A stretch of DNA of 64,000 bases, taken from contig CAYPAV010000004.1 in NCBI GenBank assembly GCA_964408805.1, positions 212,099-276,098 of the forward strand, in the 5' to 3' direction. Below, piece after piece: positions 51,906-60,716 of this stretch. Within the stretch, counting starts at the first letter, position 1. Every line of letters starts with the position of its first letter. Source of the stretch: CAYPAV01 sp964408805. Lineage in GTDB: Bacteria; Pseudomonadota; Alphaproteobacteria; UBA8366. Made by a program: the position numbers and the translations under genes. Under the pieces are notes generated by a model that saw nothing but the letters and a program-made list of their open reading frames with translations, had not been told where the DNA came from and ran no database searches.

Positions 51906-52961
51906 TCACGCGACGAGGTAGCGCAGAAACGCGGTCGAGGCGGCCTCGGCGAAACCGCGTCCCTGCTTGGTGATGAAAAAGGCGGCGATGTTTTCCCTCT
52001 CGGCGAGTTTCATGCCGTCCTCCGGGCCCAAGACCATAAGCGCCGTCGACAGCCCGTCCGCCTCCATGGTCGTCGGTGCGATTACCGTCACCGAAGCCAA
52101 ACCGTGATCGACCGGACGGCCGGTCCGAGGGTCGAGGATATGAGAATAGCGCCGCCCCTTCTCTTCGAAAAAGATCCGATAGTCGCCCGACGTGGCGAGC
52201 CCCCTGCCGTCGAGCCGGACCACGCGCTGCACACCGCCGAAGGCCAGCCCGGGACGCTCGATACCGACCCGCCAGGCCCCGCCTCCGGGGTTCCATCCCC
52301 GACCGCGGAGCTCGCCGCCGATCTCGATCAGGTAGTGTCCCACGGCGGTTCGCTCCAGATGCTCGGCCACCATGTCAACGCCGAAACCCTTTGCGATGCC
52401 GCAAAGATCCACCTGGATTCCCGGTGAGCGTTTGATGAGGCCCGGCCGATCCGTCGCCGCCGACACCTTCGCGTGTCCGATCCGGCCGCGGAGGTCGTCG
52501 ATATCCCGCCGGGCGGGCACCTTGAGCACGTCGCCGGCAGCGCCGAATCCCCAGAGATCGACCAGCGGCCCCACGGTCGGATCGTAAGCGCCATCGGATA
52601 GTGCCGCGATGCCAAGCGCCTCCTCGGCAACCGCCAAGGTATCGGCGGATACCGGCATACAAGAGTTTGCCGCCCATGAATTGAAGTGCGAGAGTTCCGA
52701 ATCCGAGCGGTAGGTCGACATTTGCCGGTTTACGGTCTCGAGGATGTCGGTCACGTCCGCCGCCAGATGGTCTAGGTCCACATGGGCGGGCTTGTCGGAA
52801 ATCTTTACCTGATATGCGGTTCCCATGGTATGGCCCGACAGCCGGGTCGGCGACCGCCCCCGATCGACATCATCGCAAGCCGCGAGGCTCAGGAACGGTG
52901 TCGCCAGAGCCAGGGCCCCGGTCCGCTCGAAAAGCTCCCTTCGGGTGAGCGTATGCGTCAT
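51906..52961 (-). CDS. apbE: FAD:protein FMN transferase (lipoprotein)
   Basis: 351 residues. A lipoprotein signal with lipobox LAAC at about residue 30, preceded by a twin Arg (TRRELF). ApbE domain marks: HTMGTAYQV, STYRSDSELSHFN, VDLCGIAKGFGVD, ATSGDYRIFF. Attaches FMN to Thr of NqrB and NqrC. ATG 52961 with GGAGG six bases upstream; 2 bases after nqrF. Confidence 0.93.
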   Translation of the reverse strand: MTHTLTRRELFERTGALALATPFLSLAACDDVDRGRSPTRLSGHTMGTAYQVKISDKPAHVDLDHLAADVTDILETVNRQMSTYRSDSELSHFNSWAANSCMPVSADTLAVAEEALGIAALSDGAYDPTVGPLVDLWGFGAAGDVLKVPARRDIDDLRGRIGHAKVSAATDRPGLIKRSPGIQVDLCGIAKGFGVDMVAEHLERTAVGHYLIEIGGELRGRGWNPGGGAWRVGIERPGLAFGGVQRVVRLDGRGLATSGDYRIFFEEKGRRYSHILDPRTGRPVDHGLASVTVIAPTTMEADGLSTALMVLGPEDGMKLAERENIAAFFITKQGRGFAEAASTAFLRYLVA

Positions 52962-52963
52962 GG

Positions 52964-54187
52964 TTAGCCTCCAAAATCGTCGAAGAAGATGTTGTCGGGA
53001 TCGACGCCGAGATTGTCGAGCATCCGTCGCACCGCCTTGATCATCATCGGCGGGCCGCAGAGGTAGTAGTCGCAATCCTCGGGCGTCGGGTGATCGTCGA
53101 GATACTCGTCCAGCAGCACGTCGTGGATGAAACCGATCGGTCCCTTCCAGACGCCGTCGGGAAGCGGTTCGGAAAGTGCGACGACCCACCGGAAGTTGTC
53201 ATGATCTACAGCCAGGCGATCGAACTCTTCCCTGTAGAGAACCTCGTGCCGGTTTCGGGCGCCATACCAGAAATTGATCTTCCGCCGGGTCTTCAGTCGA
53301 TTGAGCTGGTCGAGGATGTGCGACCGCATGGGCGCCATACCGACGCCGCCGCCGACGAAGACCATTTCAGCATCCGTCTCGGTCGCGAAGAAATGACCAT
53401 AGGGCCCGGACACCGCCACCATGTCGCCGGGTTTCAGGCCGAACAGATATGACGAGACCACGCCGGGGGGGACTCCGTCCGGCGCGCCCGGCGGTGGAAT
53501 GGCGAGGCGTACATTGAGGGTGACGACGTCATTTTCTTCCGGTGGATTGGCCATGGAATACGCCCGGGTCGTCGGCTTCGACGTTCCCGCCTCGTAGCGC
53601 CACAGGTCGAACCGGTCCCAATCGGAGCGGAAGGCGGCGTCGACGTCAAAATCGACGAACCGGGCCTGGTAACGGGGACACGTCACCTGAATGTACCCGC
53701 CGGCCCGAAAGTCGATGGTTTCGCCCTCTGGAAGTTCCAGCACGAGTTCCTTGATCAGGCTGGTGACTTGGTTGTTGGAGCGCACGCGGCAGGTCCATTC
53801 CCGAACACCGAACACCTCCTCGGGAACCTGGGCGACGATCCCTTGGGCGATCGTCACCTGGCAGGCGAGGCGCGTGCCGTCCCTTGCCTCGCGCCGGGTA
53901 AGCCGGGTCATCTCGGTCGGTAGCATGGCGCCGCCGCCTTCCAGCACCTTGAGCCGACACTGGCCGCAGGTACCGGTTCCACCGCAGGCGGCCGGCAGGT
54001 GAATGCCGGCCGACGAGAGCGCGTCCAAAAGACTGCCGCCAATCGGGGCCTGTACGGTGGTGGCGTCGTTGATGGTGACGTCGACGCGGCCCGATGGCGC
54101 CAGCCGCGAGCGAGCGGCCAGGATCACCAGCACCAGCAGCAGGACGATGCCGGTGAAGAAAGCAATGCCAAGTCCGATCTCAACCAT
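52964..54187 (-). CDS. nqrF: Na+-NQR subunit F (NADH-oxidising flavoprotein)
   Basis: 407 residues: an N-terminal membrane helix, a 2Fe-2S domain with C-x5-C-x2-C (ACGGTGTCGQCRL) and a later Cys (RLACQV), then an FAD/NADH reductase module with RAYSMANPP and the C-terminal YYLCGPPMM. Entry point for NADH electrons. The gap of 41 bases from nqrE is the largest within nqrA-F. Confidence 0.95.
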   Translation of the reverse strand: MVEIGLGIAFFTGIVLLLVLVILAARSRLAPSGRVDVTINDATTVQAPIGGSLLDALSSAGIHLPAACGGTGTCGQCRLKVLEGGGAMLPTEMTRLTRREARDGTRLACQVTIAQGIVAQVPEEVFGVREWTCRVRSNNQVTSLIKELVLELPEGETIDFRAGGYIQVTCPRYQARFVDFDVDAAFRSDWDRFDLWRYEAGTSKPTTRAYSMANPPEENDVVTLNVRLAIPPPGAPDGVPPGVVSSYLFGLKPGDMVAVSGPYGHFFATETDAEMVFVGGGVGMAPMRSHILDQLNRLKTRRKINFWYGARNRHEVLYREEFDRLAVDHDNFRWVVALSEPLPDGVWKGPIGFIHDVLLDEYLDDHPTPEDCDYYLCGPPMMIKAVRRMLDNLGVDPDNIFFDDFGG

Positions 54188-54228
54188 CTTCGACCTTCAT
54201 ATACATATCATCGCGCGGGCATTCCCCG

Positions 54229-54840
54229 TCATCCCACATGGATTCCCTTGAAGCCGAGGAAACCGAACGAAATCAGCCCGACGACGACAAACGCCATTCC
54301 CATGCCCTGGAGCCCGTCTGGGATATCGCTGTATTTCAATTTCTCGCGAATGCCCGCCAACGCCAGGATCGCCAGCAGCCATCCGAAGCCAGTGCCGAAC
54401 CCGTAGACGGCGCTTTCCGCAAAGCCGTAGTTCCGATCGACCATGAACAGAGAACCGCCGAGGATGGCGCAGTTCACCGTGACCAGCGGCAGGTAGATAC
54501 CGAGGGCGTTGTGCATGGCCCGGAGATAACGCTCCAGGAACATTTCCACGATCTGCACCATCGCCGCGATGACGCCAATGAAACTCAATAGCGACAGGAA
54601 GCTCAGGTCCACATCGGGCAGCCCGGCCCAGCTTAGCGCGCCTTCGGCAAGCAGATATCCATGGATCAGGTTGTTGAGCGGGACCGTGATCGTCTGCACC
54701 GCCAGAACCGCAAGGCCGAGGCCGAGCGCCGTTTCCACCCGGCGCGAGACGGCCAGAAACATGCACATGCCGAGGAAGAACGATAACGCCAGGTTCTCGA
54801 CGAAGGCGGCCTGGACGAAAAGGCTCGCGAAGGAGGTCAT
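54229..54840 (-). CDS. nqrE: Na+-NQR subunit E
   Basis: 203-residue membrane subunit with six helices and the conserved FVENLALSFFLGMC and VTVNCAILGGSLF, each supplying a Cys to the iron site shared with NqrD. ATGA overlap with nqrD; ribosome site AAGGAGG. Confidence 0.94.
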   Translation of the reverse strand: MTSFASLFVQAAFVENLALSFFLGMCMFLAVSRRVETALGLGLAVLAVQTITVPLNNLIHGYLLAEGALSWAGLPDVDLSFLSLLSFIGVIAAMVQIVEMFLERYLRAMHNALGIYLPLVTVNCAILGGSLFMVDRNYGFAESAVYGFGTGFGWLLAILALAGIREKLKYSDIPDGLQGMGMAFVVVGLISFGFLGFKGIHVG

Positions 54841-55502
54841 CGCGGGCCTCCCGTTCCCGGCGCCACTCGGATGCGGAATTCGCTTTCCTCTACCTGTTCC
54901 TTCCGCCACGACCGGATCGCCCAGATCAGGAACCCGATGATGAAGAACGCGCTCGGCGGCAGCAGCATCAAGGCGACGGGCGGAAACCAACCGCCGGTCG
55001 TCGTCGTCGGCAGAATCACAAAGCCCAACAGCGTGCCGGCGCCCAGGAGCTCGCGGACGGCGCCGACGACGATCAGGATCCATGCATACCCCATCCCGTT
55101 GCCGAGCCCGTCGAGGATGCTCGCGACAACGCCATTCCTCATGGCGAAAGCTTCGGCGCGGCCGAGAATGATGCAGTTGGTGACGATCAGGCCGACGAAC
55201 ACCGAGAGCTGCCTCGAGAGCGAATAGGCAAATGCCTTCAGCACCTGATCGACGACGATCACCAGCGTCGCGATGATGGTGATTTGTATGATCAGCCGGA
55301 CGTTCCGGGGCATTTGGTGGCGGATCACGCTGATGGCGCCATTGGAGATGGTGATCACCGAGATCACCGCCGCCGACATGATCAAGGCCGTGTCCAGGGT
55401 CTTGGTCACCGCCAGCGCCGAGCAGACGCCAAGCACCTGCAGCGTGATCGGGTTGTTGCCGACCAGCGGATGAACGAATGCCTTCAAAGTGCCATTGTTC
55501 AT
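54837..55502 (-). CDS. nqrD: Na+-NQR subunit D
   Basis: 221-residue membrane subunit related to NqrE/RnfA/RnfE; VLGVCSALAVT and LIVTNCIILGRAEAFA carry the paired Cys. ATG 55502. Presence of ApbE, NqrM and soluble-domain NqrA makes this NQR rather than RNF. Confidence 0.94.
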   Translation of the reverse strand: MNNGTLKAFVHPLVGNNPITLQVLGVCSALAVTKTLDTALIMSAAVISVITISNGAISVIRHQMPRNVRLIIQITIIATLVIVVDQVLKAFAYSLSRQLSVFVGLIVTNCIILGRAEAFAMRNGVVASILDGLGNGMGYAWILIVVGAVRELLGAGTLLGFVILPTTTTGGWFPPVALMLLPPSAFFIIGFLIWAIRSWRKEQVEESEFRIRVAPGTGGPR

Positions 55503-55512
55503 GGACGCGACC

Positions 55513-56346
55513 TCATTGCTGCCGTAGCTTTCGGAAATACGGTCCGAACCCACCGTCGCCGAGCCAGTAACGGAGCAGGTTGGTGACCCCGTGGCTGGTC
55601 CAGGTGGCGCCGGTGAGACCGTCCACGTGGTAGGCCGCGTCCGGCGACGCCGGGTCGACCGGCCCTTCGGCGACGCCTAGCCGCATCGTGTTGCCCTGGT
55701 CCCAGATTTTCTTGCCGAACCACTGCCTGCGCCAAGCGGGCGAATCGATGAGAGAGCCCAGCCCGGGGGTTTCGGTATGTTCGTAGAAATTGAGCCCCAC
55801 CACCGTTTTTAGATTGGGTGTCACGCCCAGATACCCGTACAGCGTGGAGCCGTATCCCTTACCGCGGACGGGCAGTACGATAAGCGCCGGCTTGCCCGCA
55901 CCCATGAGCAGGTAGACGACGGCGTGCTTGGCGCGGCGTTTGATCCACGCAACGTCTTGTTTGGGTGGAATCTCGACACTCGTCCTCGGGTCCCTGACGG
56001 CTCGTCGCTGGTCGAAGAGGCCAGGATTCATACCGGGTACGTAGGCGCCGGTCGCGAGATCGACGACGCGCGCCTCGAGCGTGAGCTCTCCCGTTCTCAA
56101 GCCTTCGCCGACACCCGGCAGCCGGGTGACGATGTCGACGATGTGGCGCTGGCGCTCGGCTTCCTTGTTGGCGATCTGCAAGGGTTTCAGGATCACCGCG
56201 GCGCCGGTGACCAGCGCCGAACAGACAAATGCTACCGCGAGCGTCACGACAAGCGTCTTCATGGGCTGGTCGCTCGGTATCTCCAAAAAACGGCGGAACA
56301 CGGAGCCGCCACCGCCGGCGGAGGCGCGGGTGTCGTTATTCGCCAT
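55513..56346 (-). CDS. nqrC: Na+-NQR subunit C (covalent FMN)
   Basis: 277 residues: a cytoplasmic N-terminus, one membrane helix (TLVVTLAVAFVCSALVTG) and a periplasmic FMN-binding domain with acceptor Thr248 in GLTGATWTS, the ApbE target motif. ATG 56346 after GGAGGG. Overlaps nqrB by 11 bases. Confidence 0.94.
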   Translation of the reverse strand: MANNDTRASAGGGGSVFRRFLEIPSDQPMKTLVVTLAVAFVCSALVTGAAVILKPLQIANKEAERQRHIVDIVTRLPGVGEGLRTGELTLEARVVDLATGAYVPGMNPGLFDQRRAVRDPRTSVEIPPKQDVAWIKRRAKHAVVYLLMGAGKPALIVLPVRGKGYGSTLYGYLGVTPNLKTVVGLNFYEHTETPGLGSLIDSPAWRRQWFGKKIWDQGNTMRLGVAEGPVDPASPDAAYHVDGLTGATWTSHGVTNLLRYWLGDGGFGPYFRKLRQQ

Positions 56347-57490
56347 TGCGCTTTGCCCTCCGCCTAATGTTGGCCCACACCACAACGTAATCTATGAGCG
56401 GCGCGAAGATGTTGCCCAACAGGATGGCGAACATGACGCCATCCGGATGGTGCATGTTGGCGGTCCGGATCAGCACCACCAGGGCGCCAATCAGCAGCCC
56501 ATAGATCCACCGGCCGGTATCCGTCATGGCCGCCGATGTCTGGTCGGTGGCCAGGAACACGGTGCCGAAAGCGAAACCGCCGAGCGTCAAGTGCCAATGA
56601 AACGACATTCCGAAATAGGCGTCGCCCGTAAGGTTATTGAAGAGCACCGCCGTAGACACCATTCCGATCAATATGCCGACGATCACGCGGCCGGACGCCG
56701 TGCGGGTATAGAGCAGAACCGCGGCTCCCAGGATGCACCCGAACGTCGATGTGGTGCCGAGGGCGCCGGGCACGAGCCCGAGGAAGGCGAGTTCCCACGG
56801 CGTCGCCACCCAGGCCAGGGCTTCCGGGCGTTGTTGTGCGGTGAGGCTGAGGTAGGTCGGCTCCGAGAATGCGTCGACCATGACCCAATTCGACTCGATG
56901 ACCATCTCGGCGGGATAAGTGACATAGAGGAAAGCCAAGCCGACGAGCACTGGATGGAGAACGTTCTTGCCGGTCCCGCCGAAAATCTCGCGCCCCACCA
57001 CCAGGCCAAACGAAACGCCGAGCGCCGCCTGCCACAACGGGACGGTTGGCGGTAGGACAAGCGAATAGAGGAGGACCATGACCATGAGGCCCTCCGCCGG
57101 TGGACGTCCGCGTATCCGCGCGAAAACCTGCTCCCAAATCACGCCGACGAGGGCGACGATGCCGAGGACCGGCAGGTAGTAAAGTGCTCCGTGGACGCTG
57201 GCGGCCCAGAAACCCATCGGGTCGTAACCGACCGCGAGGGCCTCTATGACCGTCCCGCGCCAGCCCGGCGCCGAGACTATCTTCAGACGCGCCATACTCA
57301 AATTGGTCTGGAGACCCGTGTTGTAGAACGCCATGAAGATGCAGGGCAGGAGCGCGATCATCTGGCAACGCATGGCGCCGGCGAGACAAAAAGCATCGCG
57401 CACATGTGGCGCCCCTTGGGTGACGACGGGAAGGGGATATGCCTCGGGTTGCGCCTTCAGACGATCCAGGAGCGACATCGGCCCGGTCAT
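56336..57490 (-). CDS. nqrB: Na+-NQR subunit B (covalent FMN, riboflavin site)
   Basis: 384-residue polytopic membrane subunit. GYDPMGFWAASVHGALYYLP and GREIFGGTGKNVLHPVLVG are typical; the FMN-linked Thr lies in the GTTSTFG segment. The start overlaps the nqrA stop (TGATG). Confidence 0.94.
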   Translation of the reverse strand: MTGPMSLLDRLKAQPEAYPLPVVTQGAPHVRDAFCLAGAMRCQMIALLPCIFMAFYNTGLQTNLSMARLKIVSAPGWRGTVIEALAVGYDPMGFWAASVHGALYYLPVLGIVALVGVIWEQVFARIRGRPPAEGLMVMVLLYSLVLPPTVPLWQAALGVSFGLVVGREIFGGTGKNVLHPVLVGLAFLYVTYPAEMVIESNWVMVDAFSEPTYLSLTAQQRPEALAWVATPWELAFLGLVPGALGTTSTFGCILGAAVLLYTRTASGRVIVGILIGMVSTAVLFNNLTGDAYFGMSFHWHLTLGGFAFGTVFLATDQTSAAMTDTGRWIYGLLIGALVVLIRTANMHHPDGVMFAILLGNIFAPLIDYVVVWANIRRRAKRNGE

Positions 57491-58836
57491 CAGTCTCCCC
57501 TTTCAATGCGGTCGAGCATGGACCGGAGCAGCGGCCCGTAGTCCAACTTGCTCGGACAGACCAACGTGCAGAGCGCCAAGTCCTCCTCGTCCAATTCGAG
57601 GCAACCCAACGCTTCGGCCATCTCCACGTCGCCGACCAGAAGCGCCCGCAGCAGTTGGGTCGGCAGGATATCGAGCGGCAAGACGCGCTCGAAACCGCCT
57701 AACGGCACCATGGCCGTCGTCTCTCCGTGCGGCGCGCTGGTGAAAGAATACCGATTCCTGCCCCACGGCCTGAAACCGAAGCCGCGGTAGATCGAGAACG
57801 GCCCCCCCTTCTTCGGGCGCAAACCGGGTTCGCCTCCGTCCCGGCCTTCGGCGATCACCGAAACCTGATTGTGGTAGCGGCCTAGATAGGCGGTCGCTTC
57901 GGTGGCCCGGCGCCCTGACAGAACCGAGCCCGAGATCACCCGGTTCTCGCCCTCTAACAGCGCGTCCCGCGTCAGGTCATCTGTGTTGGCGCCGAGCCGC
58001 GTGCGCAGAAGGCGCGGTTCCCTGACCGTTGGCCCCGCGAGCGCAACGGTCCGTTCGGTCATCAGCCTGCCCGAGATGAAAAGACGGCCAACAGCGATAA
58101 CGTCCTGATAGCCGACGTGCCAAACCGATTTTCCGGCGCCTACCGGATCGAGATGATGGATGTGGGTGCCGACGAGTCCGCTTGGATGGGGACCGGAAAA
58201 CTCTTCCACGGACACATTTGCGGCCGGCGATTCAGGCAGCTCCAAATACGGCTTTTGACAGACGAAGATCGGTCCGTCGGTCAACCGCGATACAACGGTA
58301 AGGCCATTCCTGAACGCCTCACGATGGGCGTCGATGATCGTTTCCGGCGGCGGCGACAGCGGATTCGTATCGGTGGCCGTAACAAAGATGGAACGAGGCG
58401 TGGCGCTGGGGTCCGCGACCTTGTTGAAGGGCCGTGTGCGCAGCGCTGGCCACATCCCCGATGCCAGCAGGGTGTCGACGACCTGGTCGGGCCGGAGGGT
58501 CGCCAGGTTCGTTTCGGACCACGACGGAAAGGTCTCTTCCTCGTCGCCGTCGAGCCGGACGACAACGGAAAGCAAAGTACGGCGGGTTCCGCGGTTGATC
58601 TCCGTGACGGTGCCGCTTGCAGGCGAGGTGAACCGGACACCGGGCCGCTTACGATCGGTGAACAGCGCCTGACCCAGCGTCACCCGATCGCCTTCCTCAA
58701 CTTGCATGGCCGGGCTCAGGCCCAAATAGTCGCCGCCGATCAAAGCCACCGAGGCGACCGCCGGCCCGTCGTCGACGGTTCCCGCAGGGACGCCCACGAT
58801 GGGGAGATCCAATCCTTCCACGATTCTGATCACCAT
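57490..58836 (-). CDS. nqrA: Na+-NQR subunit A
   Basis: 448-residue peripheral subunit: IRIVEGLDLPIVG start, GLVGTHIHHLDPVG and the C-terminal CLELDEEDLALCTLVCPSK. ATG 58836 has AGGGGA immediately before it; the adjacent GTG is an alternative. Only 31 bases from malic enzyme, so both share a transcript. Confidence 0.94.
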   Translation of the reverse strand: MVIRIVEGLDLPIVGVPAGTVDDGPAVASVALIGGDYLGLSPAMQVEEGDRVTLGQALFTDRKRPGVRFTSPASGTVTEINRGTRRTLLSVVVRLDGDEEETFPSWSETNLATLRPDQVVDTLLASGMWPALRTRPFNKVADPSATPRSIFVTATDTNPLSPPPETIIDAHREAFRNGLTVVSRLTDGPIFVCQKPYLELPESPAANVSVEEFSGPHPSGLVGTHIHHLDPVGAGKSVWHVGYQDVIAVGRLFISGRLMTERTVALAGPTVREPRLLRTRLGANTDDLTRDALLEGENRVISGSVLSGRRATEATAYLGRYHNQVSVIAEGRDGGEPGLRPKKGGPFSIYRGFGFRPWGRNRYSFTSAPHGETTAMVPLGGFERVLPLDILPTQLLRALLVGDVEMAEALGCLELDEEDLALCTLVCPSKLDYGPLLRSMLDRIERGD

Positions 58837-58867
58837 TCCCCTGCCTTTTCGATCCGCCGCCAGTTGC

Positions 58868-60193
58868 TCAATGGGGAATGTTTTCGAAAATTCTATGTGT
58901 TGCTTGGCGGATTTCGCCGATGCGCCGGAGGGCGTTCTGGTAAAGCTCGTCTCGAGAGAGGGCGGTACCGGCAATTCCCTGTCCCTGCGCCGTCTCCGCC
59001 GTCGTGGCGGCAATTGCGGCGGGCAGTTCCCAGTCATCCATGGTCGGCAGAATGTGGTCGTCGTCGAGACCCCGAGCCTCGGCGTAGCCGGCGAGCGCCA
59101 TCGCCGCCGCATGGATCATTTCGTCGGTGATCGTGGTCGCGCCGGCATCGAGAACGCCCCGGAACAATCCGGGAAACACAAGCGAATTGTTCAGCTGGTT
59201 GGGAAAATCGCTGCGGCCCGTCGCGACAATGCGAGCACCCGCCGCCTTTGCCTCCGAAGGCCATATTTCAGGCATCGGATTGGCGCATGCGAACACGATC
59301 GCGTCCCGGTTCATGGTCCGGACCCATGCCGGATCTATCACGCCGGGTTCCGGTTTCGAAAAGGCGATGCAGACATCGGCGCCTATGAACGAGCTGCTGG
59401 GGTCGCCGGTCAGATTGTCTGGGTTGGTGGTGCGGCAGATATTCCATTTGTCGTAGAACGCGTCTTGCTCTTCCTCGATGTCGCGGCGGCCCCTGTGCAG
59501 CAGGCCTCGGCTATCGCAGGCCGTGATCGCTCCGGGGTCGACGCCCAGGGTGTCCAGCATCCGGAAAACCGCGACGTTGGCCGCGCCCACTCCGATCATG
59601 ACAATGCGGATATCGGATAGTGCCTTGCCGACTACCTTGAGCGCATTGACAAGGCCGGCGATGGTGGCGGTGGCGGTTCCCTGCTGGTCGTCGTGCCAGA
59701 CCGGAATATCGAGGCGCTCCCTCAGGGAATCCAAGATGCCGAAACATTTGGGCTGCGCGATATCCTCCAAATTGACGCCCCCGAAGGATGGTTGCAGGAG
59801 CCGGACGGTTTCGACGATCCGGTCCGGGTCCTTGGTGTCGAGACAGATGGGCACGGCATCCACGCCGCCAAGAAACTTGAACAATAGCGCCTTGCCTTCC
59901 ATCACCGGAAGGCCGGCCTCCGGACCGATGTCGCCAAGACCAAGAACCCGGGACCCATCGGTGACGATGGCGATGGTATTGCCTTTGTTGGTGTACCGAT
60001 AGACGTCCTCGGGCGCCGTTTGGATGGCTCGGCACGGCTCCGCAACGCCGGGCGTGTACAAAATAGCGAAGTCCTCGCCGCCTTCAACAGGGCATTTCGG
60101 CATGACCTGGACCTTACCCTTGTATAGCGCATGCAGGTGAAGCGCTCTTGTAGAAACGTCCTTGGCGATCGGCGCGGGTTTCGGGTCGAACAT
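58868..60193 (-). CDS. malic enzyme (malate dehydrogenase, oxaloacetate-decarboxylating)
   Basis: 441 residues, the short bacterial form without a phosphotransacetylase tail. Signature ILYTPGVAEPC, catalytic Lys in PEAGLPVMEGKALLFK, metal site VWHDDQQGTA, and nucleotide binding GVGAANVAVFR. Turns malate to pyruvate with NAD(P)H. As the first gene before nqrA it would feed NADH straight to the Na+ pump. ATG 60193 follows GGGAGG. Confidence 0.92.
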   Translation of the reverse strand: MFDPKPAPIAKDVSTRALHLHALYKGKVQVMPKCPVEGGEDFAILYTPGVAEPCRAIQTAPEDVYRYTNKGNTIAIVTDGSRVLGLGDIGPEAGLPVMEGKALLFKFLGGVDAVPICLDTKDPDRIVETVRLLQPSFGGVNLEDIAQPKCFGILDSLRERLDIPVWHDDQQGTATATIAGLVNALKVVGKALSDIRIVMIGVGAANVAVFRMLDTLGVDPGAITACDSRGLLHRGRRDIEEEQDAFYDKWNICRTTNPDNLTGDPSSSFIGADVCIAFSKPEPGVIDPAWVRTMNRDAIVFACANPMPEIWPSEAKAAGARIVATGRSDFPNQLNNSLVFPGLFRGVLDAGATTITDEMIHAAAMALAGYAEARGLDDDHILPTMDDWELPAAIAATTAETAQGQGIAGTALSRDELYQNALRRIGEIRQATHRIFENIPH

Positions 60194-60716
60194 GGGTGAC
60201 CTCCCTAGCAATATGAGGCAGACCAGATCGCGTATGATCGTCCGAATCGGTCAGGTTTCTCCTTGATATATATCATGCTCGGCGGCGCCCGTGGCCGAGA
60301 GAGGTTAGTTCGAACACCGAGTTCCCCAAAAGCGTCGCGGTACGATCAACGGCGCTCACGAGCCTGTTCGATCCGCCGCCCGAGCGACATCCGCATACCC
60401 GTTTGCCAACAAACGACCTAGAAGAATCTTCACTTCCAGCGAACCGCGGACTAGTTTCCGAGGCGCCGTCAAGCGTGCCCGGCTTTGATCCAAGTCATGG
60501 TGGGCACCGAGAGCGGACACTAGATTCCCATTCGTGTCGGACATGTGTGCCCCCGACGGCACAACCGCCAGGCGCAAGCCTGCGGGCGGCACGGCGGGTC
60601 CGGGTCGGGAGCGCTGATACGGTTGGCGTCGGGCCGCATTCGTCCGGCGAAATTCCAGGGGTTGCCGCCGGCGCCGCGACATTGAGAACGCATACCGGCG
60701 AACACGGTCTAAGGCG
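60194..60716 (-). other. intergenic region between malic enzyme and the P-type ATPase
   Basis: About 520 bases, no gene supported. Contains the FNR-type box 60263-60276 near the malic enzyme end and a weaker TTGAT-CCAA-GTCAT at 60485-60498. Confidence 0.5.
60263..60276 (-). promoter_or_regulatory. FNR/FixK-type box of the malic enzyme-nqr operon
   Basis: TTGAT-ATAT-ATCAT on the plus strand, 9 of 10 to consensus, centred about 76 bases upstream of ATG 60193, the same distance as the box of the hemerythrin gene. Confidence 0.6.

Noticed and set aside
51906..60193. RNF complex instead of Na+-NQR
   Set aside because: A soluble NqrA, an NADH-reductase NqrF, NqrM and no RnfB ferredoxin subunit point to NQR.
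60485..60498. TTGAT-CCAA-GTCAT as a further FNR box for the P-type ATPase
   Set aside because: Only 8 of 10 matches and about 225 bases from the start; too weak to call.
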